Below are positions 1 to 9,600 of a stretch of 64,000 nucleotides of DNA, piece by piece. Both the position numbers and the translations under genes were made by a program. Numbering within the stretch: position 1 is the first letter of the stretch; each line of letters begins with the position of its first letter. The stretch spans positions 787,115 through 851,114 of the forward strand of contig BJOX01000160.1 in assembly GCA_009731375.1 (NCBI GenBank), read 5' to 3'. The stretch is from Paulinella micropora (lineage: Eukaryota; Cercozoa; Imbricatea; Euglyphida). The notes under the pieces were generated by a model, which saw nothing but the letters and a program-made list of their open reading frames with translations, had not been told where the DNA came from and did no database searches.

Positions 1-2077
1 AATATCGGGTCAATTGCTAGTTTGGATATGAAAACTGCAACATATTACAACTTTGAAATTTCTGCGAAAAAAATAAGTTTTATTATTGACGGGACGATTG
101 TTTCGTGGTTTAATGCTATTGGCTTAGATTGTAATAGTAGTCGGATTGTTAATCTGGGAGCACCACAAAATGCTAATGAAGCGGTAAATAGGCAATATCT
201 GGATGATAATTGTGTGAAACTAACAACAGACCAAACCATAACAGGAAGTAAAACATTTAATGGGGCGAGCACTACGATAAAATATCTAACTTTAACGAAC
301 AATGCCGATTTCAATAATCAAACTATCACTAATGGTGGAAATATAACATATAATGGGACGAGGATATTAAACCAAAATGGAGGAGATATATTCTTTTCAC
401 AGACATCAGGTGATTATCAATATTTCTTATTTACTCTAAATACCGCTACAAGTGGAACCGCGAACCAACGAGGTTATGTATTTACGAATGTAGCATTTGA
501 TNNNNNNNNNNNNNNNNNNNNNNNNNNNNNNNNNNNNNNNNNNNNNNNNNNNNNNNNNNNNNNNNNNNNNNNNNNNNNNNNNNNNNNNNNNNNNNNNNNN
601 NNNNNNNNNNNNNNNNNNNNNNNNNNNNNNNNNNNNNNNNNNNNNNNNNNNNNNNNNNNNNNNNNNNNNNNNNNNNNNNNNNNNNNNNNNNNNNNNNNNN
701 NNNNNNNNNNNNNNNNNNNNNNNNNNNNNNNNNNNNNNNNNNNNNNNNNNNNNNNNNNNNNNNNNNNNNNNNNNNNATAAATCAGGAATAACAGCAGGAA
801 GCAATATAACATGGTCTGAGGCGATGAATATAAGCACAGCAGGATTAATAACGTCAAATGCTGGTATATCAACAACGACATTAACAACGAGCGACAAAAT
901 AACAACAGCAACAGGTAAGCCGATAATAATAGGCAATACAACGAAATCAGCAAATGGGGCAACGGGTGGATTAGAATTGTATGGAACGGCGGATAATATG
1001 GGAGGGGCACACTTACAGGCAATAACGACAGCGGATGCTTATCCAACATTCCAATTATTGAACTGGGCGCATGATAACATCAATTTATATTTTGATTGTT
1101 ATTTTGATGGCACGAACATATTATCTTCAAACACATCATCAAATTTCCAAATAGCGAAATACTCAAACAAACTCAGTTTTAATTACAAAAATGGTGGAAC
1201 ACTTGGGCAAGCGATAACAATGACTGAGGCAATGAACATAAGCACAGCGGGACTAATAACAGCAAATGCGGGGATTACATATACAGGAACACTAACATCG
1301 TCAGCAACAGGAACAGGTGCGAAATTAGCCATTCAAGGAGGAACAGATGGAGGAAGCAGTAAAGGAATATATATTTGGGATATTACCGATACAAACTGGG
1401 GGATTTATATGTCTCAGTCTGGTTCAGGTAAATCATTAAGTGGAGGGACAGCACCAGCAGGAGGAGTAGGCGGAGGAATAACTACTCATGCTATAAGATT
1501 TAGAGTTGGTAATACTTCAACGAATGGTTTCATATGGGAAAATCAAAATAATACTGCTTTAATGTCTTTGAGAGGGAGTGATGGGCAATTATGGGTATTG
1601 TCTAATCCAATTCAATATTCAGACAGGAGAAAAAAAGAAGACATAAAGGAATGCTTAGGCTTAGATTTTATTAATAAGTTAAATCCAGTATGCTATCGTA
1701 TGATTGATGACAACAAGAAATGTAGGACTGGTTTGATAGCACAGGAATTAGAAGAAATACTAACAGAAATGGATATGCTAGATTTTGGTGGTTTTATAAA
1801 AGAAACAATTATGGTTCCGTGTCCAAAGCAAAGAAAAGAATGCGAATTGAAAGGTGTGAGTGTTAATCCAGAAGATGTTAAATGTGTTGATAGTGGTGAT
1901 GTCGGTTATGGTATAGGTTATTCCGAGTTTATCGCCCCGTTAATTAAGGCGGTTCAACAATTATCAGAAAAGGTAGTTAATTTAGAAAAAGAAAATAAAA
2001 CTTTACTTAATATACTACAAGACCAAGCAAACCAATTAGCAGAAATCAGAGCAGTCGTATTTTCAAATGTCAAATAA
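1..2077 (+). CDS. Tail-fibre-like virus protein with C-terminal S74 chaperone domain; 5' end outside window, internal gap
   Basis: The protein has a long, low-complexity, Asn/Thr/Gly-rich beta-type stalk with recurring phrases such as LTTDQTITGSKTF and AMNISTAGLIT. It ends in a peptidase S74 domain that starts near SDRRKKEDI and includes GLIAQELEEIL. S74 domains are known self-cleaving chaperones that trimerise phage and large-virus fibres, so the likely role is host attachment. The C-terminus after about position 1950 is a heptad-like coiled coil. The window opens inside the gene. A 275-N gap (502-776) interrupts it, so the frame across the gap is unknown. The last codons overlap the next gene by 11 bases. 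The right-hand PLV segment (54234-57729) has a homologue with a nearly identical stalk but a different S74 end. The family call is firm; the receptor is unknown. Confidence 0.8.
502..776. other. Assembly gap (275 N) inside the fibre gene
   Basis: Unsequenced run; its true length may differ from the number of N. Confidence 0.99.
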
Positions 2078-2441
2078 TACAACTAGACTTCACAGACCCC
2101 CACCTATTATGGATATGGATGGCGAACTAACTCCAGAATTAAAGTCTCGTGTTTTGGATATTGAACTAAAGACAGAAGAGAAAAAAATTGACAATGAAAT
2201 TGAGAACGAATGGAATTGCTGTATGTCAAATAAGAAAACTGATAGCAGAATGATTAAATATAGCAGAATGATTAAATATTTATTTCAAATGGGTGTCATC
2301 ATTGCCATTATAACCCTTTGTATCGTAAGGCTATCTGAGAAGAACTTACCATGCGAGGTTGCTAATACTTATGTCGGTATTTTGACCTTACTTATCGGTA
2401 TATGCCGTCCTTCACCAAGTTCTGGGGGTGGTAAGAAGTAA
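2067..2441 (+). CDS. Small two-helix membrane protein of PLV fibre cassette
   Basis: The protein has 124 residues. Its N-terminal half is hydrophilic and starts with MSNNTTRLHRPPPIMDMDG. Two hydrophobic segments follow at about residues 76-94 (GVIIAIITLCIV) and 102-116 (YVGILTLLIGIC), separated by a short polar loop, giving a helical hairpin with a Gly/Lys tail. The ATG overlaps the end of the fibre gene by 11 bases, so the two are probably co-expressed. An 18-base tandem duplication gives SRMIKYSRMIKY, which the right-hand homologue lacks. No family is recognised. A role in anchoring or releasing virions through a membrane is only a guess from topology and position. Confidence 0.75.
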   Translation: MSNNTTRLHRPPPIMDMDGELTPELKSRVLDIELKTEEKKIDNEIENEWNCCMSNKKTDSRMIKYSRMIKYLFQMGVIIAIITLCIVRLSEKNLPCEVANTYVGILTLLIGICRPSPSSGGGKK

Positions 2442-2442
2442 A

Positions 2443-2694
2443 TCACAAATTACCACATTCATATATATGCGTCATATACCATCTATTATCACCCGCACAC
2501 ATTAAAGGCAGTGCCTCATCAAAACTACGACACATATTATTTCCGTTATTTATGAAAACACACTTAAAACCAGATTCTACACCTTGCTTTATACAATAAG
2601 CACACGATTCATTCTTTTTTTCTGAGTATCGCGAGTAAAAGTCGCAGGCAGTCCGCGACATAGCGGAGCACGCAAATAGCAATATTAACAACAT
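2443..2694 (-). CDS. Small secreted cysteine-rich protein (PSI-like cysteine pattern)
   Basis: The protein has 83 residues. An N-terminal hydrophobic signal peptide (MLLILLFACSAMS) is followed by about 65 residues with seven cysteines, including the spacing CDFY...SCAYC...FKC...MC. This resembles a PSI (plexin-semaphorin-integrin) module, but that assignment is tentative. The gene is convergent with the membrane-protein gene, with one base between the stop codons. Copies exist at 4813-5064 and, diverged, at 58057-58308, always in the same place next to the fibre/membrane pair. This conservation argues for a functional product that leaves the cell or sits on the virion surface. Confidence 0.7.
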   Translation of the reverse strand: MLLILLFACSAMSRTACDFYSRYSEKKNESCAYCIKQGVESGFKCVFINNGNNMCRSFDEALPLMCAGDNRWYMTHIYECGNL

Positions 2695-2697
2695 ATA

Positions 2698-2910
2698 TTA
2701 TCCCTCTTCTTTAATTATATTTTTATAAACCGCCTCTCGTTGCTTATCTGATAGCGGTAAGCGATAAAGGATATTTTCAGGTTTTCTAAAAATGTTGGGG
2801 TTTCTATTCACTAAGTTCTGAGTGATGCGGATTCGGTCAATTTCCTTCCCTAGCCTTTCCAACTCTTCAAGTTGTTGCTCGTCTTTGCTTTTTTCTTTTT
2901 TATTTTCCAT
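2698..2910 (-). CDS. Small charged coiled protein, PLV hypothetical
   Basis: The protein has 70 residues starting MENKKEKSKDEQQLEELERLG and rich in Lys and Glu, with a probable short helix and a C-terminal half containing NIFRKPENILYRLPLSDKQRE. I chose this Met because the longer open frame upstream is antisense to the start of the divergent phospholipase-domain gene. It lies just downstream of the secreted-protein gene on the same strand. Function unknown. In copy B the same gene is frameshifted. Confidence 0.5.
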   Translation of the reverse strand: MENKKEKSKDEQQLEELERLGKEIDRIRITQNLVNRNPNIFRKPENILYRLPLSDKQREAVYKNIIKEEG

Positions 2911-2934
2911 CTTATATAATAGCGGATATAAAAA

Positions 2935-3096
2935 ATGCCACGCGAAAAACCATTTTTTGCGTATTATAACGAAATTAGACGCGAACATAAGTATTTGTTG
3001 GATGAAGCAGACCAATTTTGGATTGATGACGTTAATGAAGGTATCAATAATCAAGCCCGCGAAAGGCTTAGAGCGGATAGATTGTTGGATGCTTCA
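2935..3096 (+). CDS. N-terminal fragment of the phospholipase A2-domain protein (copy A), cut by gap
   Basis: The first 54 codons are identical to the start of the gene at 5298. The fragment then runs into the 10-N join at 3097-3106, after which fibre sequence begins again. It is a truncated copy created by the scaffold join, not a separate gene. Confidence 0.85.
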
Positions 3097-3106
3097 NNNN
3101 NNNNNN

Positions 3107-4447
3107 TTTCAAATATACAAAATCTCAAACAAACTTGCTTTTTATAATAAATCAGGAATAACAGCAGGAAGCAATATAACATGGTCTGAGGCGATGAATA
3201 TAAGCACAGCAGGATTAATAACGTCAAATGCTGGTATATCAACAACGACATTAACAACGAGCGACAAAATAACAACAGCAACAGGTAAGCCGATAATAAT
3301 AGGCAATACAACGAAATCAGCAAATGGGGCAACGGGTGGATTAGAATTGTATGGAACGGCGGATAATATGGGAGGGGCACACTTACAGGCAATAACGACA
3401 GCGGATGCTTATCCAACATTCCAATTATTGAACTGGGCGCATGATAACATCAATTTATATTTTGATTGTTATTTTGATGGCACGAACATATTATCTTCAA
3501 ACACATCATCAAATTTCCAAATAGCGAAATACTCAAACAAACTCAGTTTTAATTACAAAAATGGTGGAACACTTGGGCAAGCGATAACAATGACTGAGGC
3601 AATGAACATAAGCACAGCGGGACTAATAACAGCAAATGCGGGGATTACATATACAGGAACACTAACATCGTCAGCAACAGGAACAGGTGCGAAATTAGCC
3701 ATTCAAGGAGGAACAGATGGAGGAAGCAGTAAAGGAATATATATTTGGGATATTACCGATACAAACTGGGGGATTTATATGTCTCAGTCTGGTTCAGGTA
3801 AATCATTAAGTGGAGGGACAGCACCAGCAGGAGGAGTAGGCGGAGGAATAACTACTCATGCTATAAGATTTAGAGTTGGTAATACTTCAACGAATGGTTT
3901 CATATGGGAAAATCAAAATAATACTGCTTTAATGTCTTTGAGAGGGAGTGATGGGCAATTATGGGTATTGTCTAATCCAATTCAATATTCAGACAGGAGA
4001 AAAAAAGAAGACATAAAGGAATGCTTAGGCTTAGATTTTATTAATAAGTTAAATCCAGTATGCTATCGTATGATTGATGACAACAAGAAATGTAGGACTG
4101 GTTTGATAGCACAGGAATTAGAAGAAATACTAACAGAAATGGATATGCTAGATTTTGGTGGTTTTATAAAAGAAACAATTATGGTTCCGTGTCCAAAGCA
4201 AAGAAAAGAATGCGAATTGAAAGGTGTGAGTGTTAATCCAGAAGATGTTAAATGTATTGATAGTGGTGATGTCGGTTATGGTATAGGTTATTCCGAGTTT
4301 ATCGCCCCGTTAATTAAGGTGGTTCAACAATTATCAGAAAAGGTAGTTAATTTAGAAAAAGAAAATAAAACTTTACTTAATATACTACAAGACCAAGCAA
4401 ACCAATTAGCAGAAATCAGAGCAGTCGTATTTTCAAATGTCAAATAA
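3107..4447 (+). CDS. Second copy of the fibre C-terminal half with S74 domain (5' truncated at join)
   Basis: From 3147 this matches the first fibre gene almost base for base and encodes the same distal stalk, S74 domain and coiled-coil tail. The 40 bases after the N run extend it slightly further upstream than copy A (FQIYKISNKLAF). Any ATG upstream of the N run lies in an unrelated part of the scaffold, so no true start is visible. Differences from copy A are few and conservative, as expected for an allele. Confidence 0.8.
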   Translation, partial: FQIYKISNKLAFYNKSGITAGSNITWSEAMNISTAGLITSNAGISTTTLTTSDKITTATGKPIIIGNTTKSANGATGGLELYGTADNMGGAHLQAITTADAYPTFQLLNWAHDNINLYFDCYFDGTNILSSNTSSNFQIAKYSNKLSFNYKNGGTLGQAITMTEAMNISTAGLITANAGITYTGTLTSSATGTGAKLAIQGGTDGGSSKGIYIWDITDTNWGIYMSQSGSGKSLSGGTAPAGGVGGGITTHAIRFRVGNTSTNGFIWENQNNTALMSLRGSDGQLWVLSNPIQYSDRRKKEDIKECLGLDFINKLNPVCYRMIDDNKKCRTGLIAQELEEILTEMDMLDFGGFIKETIMVPCPKQRKECELKGVSVNPEDVKCIDSGDVGYGIGYSEFIAPLIKVVQQLSEKVVNLEKENKTLLNILQDQANQLAEIRAVVFSNVK

Positions 4448-4811
4448 TACAACTAGACTTCACAGACCCCCACCTATTATGGATATGGATGGCGAACTAA
4501 CTCCAGAATTAAAGTCTCGTGTTTTGGATATTGAACTAAAGACAGAAGAGAAAAAAATTGACAATGAAATTGAGAACGAATGGAATTGCTGTATGTCAAA
4601 TAAGAAAACTGATAGCAGAATGATTAAATATAGCAGAATGATTAAATATTTATTTCAAATGGGTGTCATCATTGCCATTATAACCCTTTGTATCGTAAGG
4701 CTATCTGAGAAGAACTTACCATGCGAGGTTGCTAATACTTATGTCGGTATTTTGACCTTACTTATCGGTATATGCCGTCCTTCACCAAGTTCTGGGGGTG
4801 GTAAGAAGTAA
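4437..4811 (+). CDS. Small two-helix membrane protein (copy B)
   Basis: The 124-residue product is identical to that at 2067-2441, including the SRMIKY tandem duplication and the two C-terminal hydrophobic helices. It overlaps the fibre gene end by 11 bases and converges on the secreted-protein gene with one base between. Confidence 0.75.
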   Translation: MSNNTTRLHRPPPIMDMDGELTPELKSRVLDIELKTEEKKIDNEIENEWNCCMSNKKTDSRMIKYSRMIKYLFQMGVIIAIITLCIVRLSEKNLPCEVANTYVGILTLLIGICRPSPSSGGGKK

Positions 4812-4812
4812 A

Positions 4813-5064
4813 TCACAAATTACCACATTCATATATATGCGTCATATACCATCTATTATCACCCGCACACATTAAAGGCAGTGCCTCATCAAAACTACGA
4901 CACATATTATTTCCGTTATTTATGAAAACACACTTAAAACCAGATTCTACACCTTGCTTTATACAATAAGCACACGATTCATTCTTTTTTTCTGAGTATC
5001 GCGAGTAAAAGTCGCAGGCAGTCCGCGACATAGCGGAGCACGCAAATAGCAATATTAACAACAT
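4813..5064 (-). CDS. Small secreted cysteine-rich protein (copy B)
   Basis: The product is identical to that at 2443-2694: signal peptide, seven further cysteines and a PSI-like pattern. Confidence 0.7.
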   Translation of the reverse strand: MLLILLFACSAMSRTACDFYSRYSEKKNESCAYCIKQGVESGFKCVFINNGNNMCRSFDEALPLMCAGDNRWYMTHIYECGNL

Positions 5065-5067
5065 ATA

Positions 5068-5273
5068 TTATCCCTCTTCTTTAATTATATTTTTATAAAC
5101 CGCCTCTCGTTGCTTATCTGATAGCGGTAAGCGATAAAGGATATTTTCAGGTTTTCTAAAAATGTTGGGGTTTCTATTCACTAAGTTCTGAGTGATGCGG
5201 ATTTGGTCAATTTCCTTCCCTAGCCTTTCCAACTCTTCAAGTTGTTGCTCGTCTTTGCTTTTTTTTTTTCCAT
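5068..5273 (-). pseudogene. Frameshifted copy of the small charged coiled protein
   Basis: This is the copy-B counterpart of 2698-2910. The T-rich run just inside the start codon is 7 bases shorter than in copy A. The reading frame from the ATG is therefore lost after about ten codons, while the rest of the coding sequence is intact in another frame. Either copy B is a null allele or the homopolymer was mis-assembled. Confidence 0.6.
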
Positions 5274-5297
5274 CTTATATAATAGCGGATATAAAAA

Positions 5298-7088
5298 ATG
5301 CCACGCGAAAAACCATTTTTTGCGTATTATAACGAAATTAGACGCGAACATAAGTATTTGTTGGATGAAGCAGACCAATTTTGGATTGATGACGTTAATG
5401 AAGGTATCAATAATCAAGCCCGCGAAAGGCTTAGAGCGGATAGATTGTTGGATGCTTCAACAAGAAGGGGGAATACTATGAAGGATTTAAAAGATAAGAT
5501 TAGTGCGTTGGACAATAAGCAAAGTATTTATGCGAACATTAATTACGATGAACTGAAAGCACACCTTCAAGATGACGGCATTGATATGAAAGAATTTGAA
5601 AGAAAACACGGAACTGCCCCCATGAACGAACAAATGATTGAAATGCGAAAATTAGCAATGGCTACCGATAAATATGATATAGCGCACATAGAAGACAATA
5701 TCCAGCAAATGAAGCGTGATATAGCACAATTGGTAAAACAAGAATATAAAGAAGAAGACTTAAAACGATTAACCGATAAGGGTTTAACGTATATGAAAAA
5801 CAAAGGCAAAGCGGACAAAACTCGCGTAATACGAAGAGAGGATAGAAAGCAAGCGGAGCAGGATTATAAGGAATGGAAAGAAAACCGAGAAGAGTGGGAG
5901 AGAAAACACCCAGATGATGCTTTAATAGAAGCACAGATAGGCGACGAACACAAGATGCTTGTGCCACGAATAGGTGATGACCCCCGAAGTGTAGAAAGAT
6001 TTGTTGATGCTATTATTAGAAGCATTCAAGAGATAATTATGAGTCCCAGACTTAATAGATTACTTAACCTTGCTACAGGTGTTGGGCGATATGGTGTGAG
6101 AAGGATAGCGTGGGGGCAGATATTGAGATTAATTGCCAACAATCCACAACTACGTGTAATGAATGTTGGATTACTTGGAAGAAGAAGAGCAGATGCTCTC
6201 AATACCTTTTTGCTAGCACTAGCAAGAAATGAAGTGCCAGAGGGTTTGCCTCCGCCTAATCCTCGTTTGATCGCAAGCGGACAGCAAAGAATAGGTGATT
6301 ATGTATTAAGTGAATATGCGCACAGATTAGCCACTGGAATAGCGTCTTTAAATGCGTGGGGCGCATTTAAAACAGGCGTAGAGACTATGACGGTTCTCGG
6401 TCTTGGAAAAGCACTTAAAGAAATATATAGAACATGGTCTGCTCAACCAGATGCTCTCATTAAGTTGGAAGAAGAACGAATTCATACCGAGGGAAGTAAT
6501 TATAATGGTGGGGGCACACGAGTGGAAAGCCGTCTTCAATTAGAAGATAGAACTCGTGGCAAATTTCCTTACATTCTCCCAGCAGATGCTTTGGACTTGG
6601 TTGCTTTTGAACATGATTTATTGTATGCGTCAGGCGACAAGAATGTCCAAGACTTTGCCGATAAACGATACTTTGAAAGAATCACCAATATGAGTGATTA
6701 TCTAACGAGTAATGGATTGGCTACGGCCGAAGTTGCTAAGAGTATTTTTGACAATTACAACTCAATGTTTTCAAAAGCGGATATATCTAGAATGGCCTTA
6801 GAAGCACAGGGGAGGGCACGTGGCGGAGTATCTTTTTGGGCTGCGATGAAGTTTTGGAAAACCATCAAAACCACTCCTCCAGATGCGAAGTATAACGGAT
6901 TTATAGGCGATGTAGATAAAACATTGATGTCCATGCTTGGTATCATGAAAAATGTGGGCAGTTTTGACAAGGATGCGACATTTAAAGTAAATAAAGCAGT
7001 GAATTCTGCTACATTTAATAAACAATATGCGGAACTCGTTGATGGTTTAATAAAATGGTTAAATCGCAAGAAACAGCCGATGGTGTGA
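5298..7088 (+). CDS. PLV protein with parvovirus-type phospholipase A2-like domain
   Basis: The protein has 596 residues. Its N-terminal half (about 1-230) is charged, helical and Lys/Glu-rich. Around residues 401-455 it carries the two landmarks of the viral capsid-type phospholipase A2 fold: a glycine-rich calcium-loop-like YNGGGT, then PADALDLVAFEHDLLYAS with the catalytic His-Asp pair, followed by an aspartate in the next helix (DFADKRYF). Such domains are known in parvovirus VP1 and in some adinto-like and PLV elements, where they help a virion breach an endosomal membrane. The same role is inferred here. The frame is intact and overlaps the next gene by 34 bases, suggesting coordinated expression. 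Confidence 0.72.
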   Translation: MPREKPFFAYYNEIRREHKYLLDEADQFWIDDVNEGINNQARERLRADRLLDASTRRGNTMKDLKDKISALDNKQSIYANINYDELKAHLQDDGIDMKEFERKHGTAPMNEQMIEMRKLAMATDKYDIAHIEDNIQQMKRDIAQLVKQEYKEEDLKRLTDKGLTYMKNKGKADKTRVIRREDRKQAEQDYKEWKENREEWERKHPDDALIEAQIGDEHKMLVPRIGDDPRSVERFVDAIIRSIQEIIMSPRLNRLLNLATGVGRYGVRRIAWGQILRLIANNPQLRVMNVGLLGRRRADALNTFLLALARNEVPEGLPPPNPRLIASGQQRIGDYVLSEYAHRLATGIASLNAWGAFKTGVETMTVLGLGKALKEIYRTWSAQPDALIKLEEERIHTEGSNYNGGGTRVESRLQLEDRTRGKFPYILPADALDLVAFEHDLLYASGDKNVQDFADKRYFERITNMSDYLTSNGLATAEVAKSIFDNYNSMFSKADISRMALEAQGRARGGVSFWAAMKFWKTIKTTPPDAKYNGFIGDVDKTLMSMLGIMKNVGSFDKDATFKVNKAVNSATFNKQYAELVDGLIKWLNRKKQPMV

Positions 7089-8040
7089 AAGGATATTCTC
7101 TTATCGCACCAGCAAATGAAACTACAATTAATAATTTTATAGAAAAAATAAATACACAGAGCACAAAAGATATTCCACCAAGTATAGAAAAAGATATAAA
7201 TCTTAGTGTTGAAGTCCCGATCGCATACTCAGACAATATGGTAGTAGCAGATACTATTGGACTGGGCAATAACTTGCTCATACATGATGATAAAGGCGCC
7301 CAAACGAGGCATTTAAAGGGATTTGTTAAATCGTTGAGAGCGAAAACTGGAAAGAAATTTAAACTTTCCAATTATGACGATCCAAAAGTTGGATGGGAAG
7401 AGGCCATCAAACAAGCACTAAATCAAGGTGCTAGTATGTCAGATGTAGCAGATGCGGACGATATTTTGGATAAGAGAATTTACGAAGAAATGCGGGGTAA
7501 ATTAACTCCAGACCAAATGAAGCAATTAGAAGATTTAGAATTGAGGGATGCGAGCGTGCCAAGAAAACAAATACCAATACCAACACCAGCACCGCAAGCA
7601 ACACCAGCACCGCAAACCATGCCACCGCAAACCATGCCACCAGCACCACAAACCATGCCACCAGCACCACAAACCATGCCACCGCAAACAACGCAAGCAC
7701 CAGCACCACCAAATCCACAACCAGAGTATGAAGGACATGTTTATAAAAGTGGAGCAAAACAGGGACTCCCATTCTGGGAGGAGAAAGTTAAAGATGAAAA
7801 ACTCAAAGAAATGATGAAAGAATACAAAGTTTCAGATGACCCAGATCCAGCAACAACACCAAATCAAGCAATGGTTGATAGTATGAGAAGTATTGATAAG
7901 TTGGTTGATAAACTTATGGGGAAATCTCCCGCCGATGAAAGAGAAGATATGTCAGCACTTATTCGTTTTCTAATGCCAAGCGACCAAAATGGAGGTATCG
8001 GCACTTCACAAACAAACCCACTTATTAAAGGCAACGAACT
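7055..8040 (+). CDS. Proline-rich PLV protein, 3' end replaced by transposase sequence
   Basis: The gene starts 34 bases before the end of the phospholipase-domain gene. About 165 ordinary residues are followed by a Pro/Gln/Ala/Thr/Met tract (about residues 168-225) with repeated APQTMPP units, then a further soluble stretch containing EGHVYKSGAKQGLPFWEEKV. The open frame continues to a stop at 8231-8233, but from about 8050 the translation is piggyBac transposase, so the native C-terminus is missing. A structural or minor virion role is plausible from its place next to the phospholipase gene. The family is not recognised. Confidence 0.6.
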
Positions 8041-9570
8041 AAGACGCGATCGCATGCTAGACACCAACATGATTGACCGGTGGACGGAGTGGTCCAACAT
8101 GTACGCTAGACAGAGACGTAATCAGAAGGGCGGAGGACAAATTCGGTACATCAAGCCCGTTTGTCCCAACGAGATGCTTGCTTTTATATGCATCCACATT
8201 GCTATGGGTGCCCAGCAGCTCATGAGACAGTGATTTTTGGAGGGGCTATGCCAACCCCTTGGTCCAATATCCCGACCTGACACCTATCATGACTGAGAAG
8301 AGGTTTATCGAAATCAAACTCATCTTTCAGCCCAACGATCCCACCTTAAAGAAGTCGTCCTCCAATCCCGATTATGACCGCCTGCATCACGTTCGGCCTT
8401 TTGTGGACAATTTGAACGAGGTTTCAAAGACTATGATGACTTTGGGTCAGTTCGTTTCAGCAGACGAAGCTTTGATTCCGTTCAGGGGAAGTTCTTTCAT
8501 GCGTGTCTACATGAAAGACAACCCAGGCAAGTACGGTTTCAAAGTGTACCAAGCCAACGACCCGGAGTCTGATTTGCGTATCACCTCAAAGTGTACGCTC
8601 GTGCGCAGACGTTGACGCCTGTGCAACAGTCCGGCAACGGGGCAACGTTCGACCTCATCATGGCGTTGGTAGACGAGTGCAAAACCGAAAAAGGCACTGT
8701 TTGGGTCTGATCGCTATTACAGCTCCCTGCTTTTGTGTTATGAGCTGCATAGGAAGTATGAGCAGTACTTGATAGGGACTATTATGGCTAATCGACTTTA
8801 TGGTGCCAAGGACGTGTTAGATGAGATCAAGACAACAGAGCCTCGAGGTACAATGAATAGCTGCTACATGGAAGACGGCCCTCCAGTCATGGTCGCTCGT
8901 TGGAAAGACAGGAGAGTGTGCACTTTTGTTTCCTCAGTTCAAGGCGGTGCTTTGGATCACGTTCAGAGGATTGGCGACAGCAAGGGCAACAGAGAAGCAA
9001 TTAACACCTACGCGTTTGTTAAGCTCTACAACCAGTACATGGGTGGCACTGACACGCAGGACGCCGACTTCGACTAGGATCGGGAGCAGAGAGGGTTCCT
9101 AGGGCAGTCAAGCCCTGGTACAAACTATTTCTGGGATTGCTAGACACTGCCGTGCATAGTGTACAAGGGATTGCTGCTGCAAAGGGAGCACAGTGAGGAT
9201 GTGTCCATTCCATCTCGTCATCAAATGATTGAGAAGTTGCTGTCACTGTTGGAGAAGCATATTCGGGAAGTCAAGGCACGTGATCTGGATGAGACCGAAG
9301 ACGAACTCGATGAGGATGGTTCGATCAGGTGTGATTAGAAGGGACAAGCTGTGCGATGGTATGCTTAAGCAAGTTAATGTTTCGGGTTGGGGCAATACTC
9401 AGCAGGCGGGTGGGAAACGTCGCGGCAAACATCCCTCACACTGTGTTTTGTGTCGGCGTGCGGGACACCGCAAACGGTCTTCTTTTTACTGCTCTAAGTA
9501 TCGTCTTGTGCTCTGCCGCTACCCATGTTTTGATAATCATCAATATTGTATTTAAATGTCAAAGCATCTG
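8041..9570 (+). pseudogene. Decayed piggyBac-type DDD transposase
   Basis: Blocks in shifting frames match the piggyBac plan in order. An N-terminal region has NMIDRWTEWSNMYARQ and MLAFICIHIAMG (about 8068-8220). RPFVDNLNE...VSADEALIPFRG follows with the first catalytic Asp (8385-8490). GSDRYYSSL carries the second (about 8705-8730). MGGTDTQDADFD carries the third (about 9040-9075). A C-terminal Cys/His cluster starts HCVLCRRAGHRK (9440-9545). Stops and frameshifts fall between these blocks (near 8233, 8615-8733 and 9077-9229), so it is not functional. No clear terminal repeats were found; a TTAA, the piggyBac target, sits at 8025-8028 just before the PLV-transposase boundary. Confidence 0.8.
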
Positions 9571-9600
9571 GCCGGTTCAAACTGGTTCAAAATCATTAAA

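Larger units (their letters stand above)
777..3096. repeat. Direct duplicate of 3147-5466 (copy A), probable haplotype or contig-end duplication
   Basis: This block matches 3147-5466 at a constant offset of 2370 apart from a few substitutions (for example V/I and A/V changes in the fibre near 1887 and 1950) and a 7-base length difference in a T-rich run near 2890. It is bounded by N runs at both ends. That pattern fits two alleles or unmerged contig ends placed in tandem better than a biological tandem repeat. Confidence 0.85.
3147..5466. repeat. Direct duplicate of 777-3096 (copy B)
   Basis: See copy A. This copy continues without a break into the complete phospholipase-domain gene, so it is the better representation of the locus. 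Confidence 0.85.

Noticed and set aside
7431-7814. Antisense and shifted frames over the proline-rich tract
   Set aside because: Shadows of the CCA/CAA repeat coding for APQTMPP.
1-8040. Bacterial prophage, suggested by tail-fibre and S74 similarity
   Set aside because: The linked genes (double jelly-roll capsid, penton, adenain-type protease, rve integrase on the right segment; phospholipase A2-domain protein on the left) and the intron-bearing host genes point to a eukaryotic PLV/Maverick-type virus.
8046-8057. GCGATCGCATGC as a cloning-vector junction
   Set aside because: A 12-base restriction-site overlap alone is weak; kept only as a caution in the piggyBac finding.
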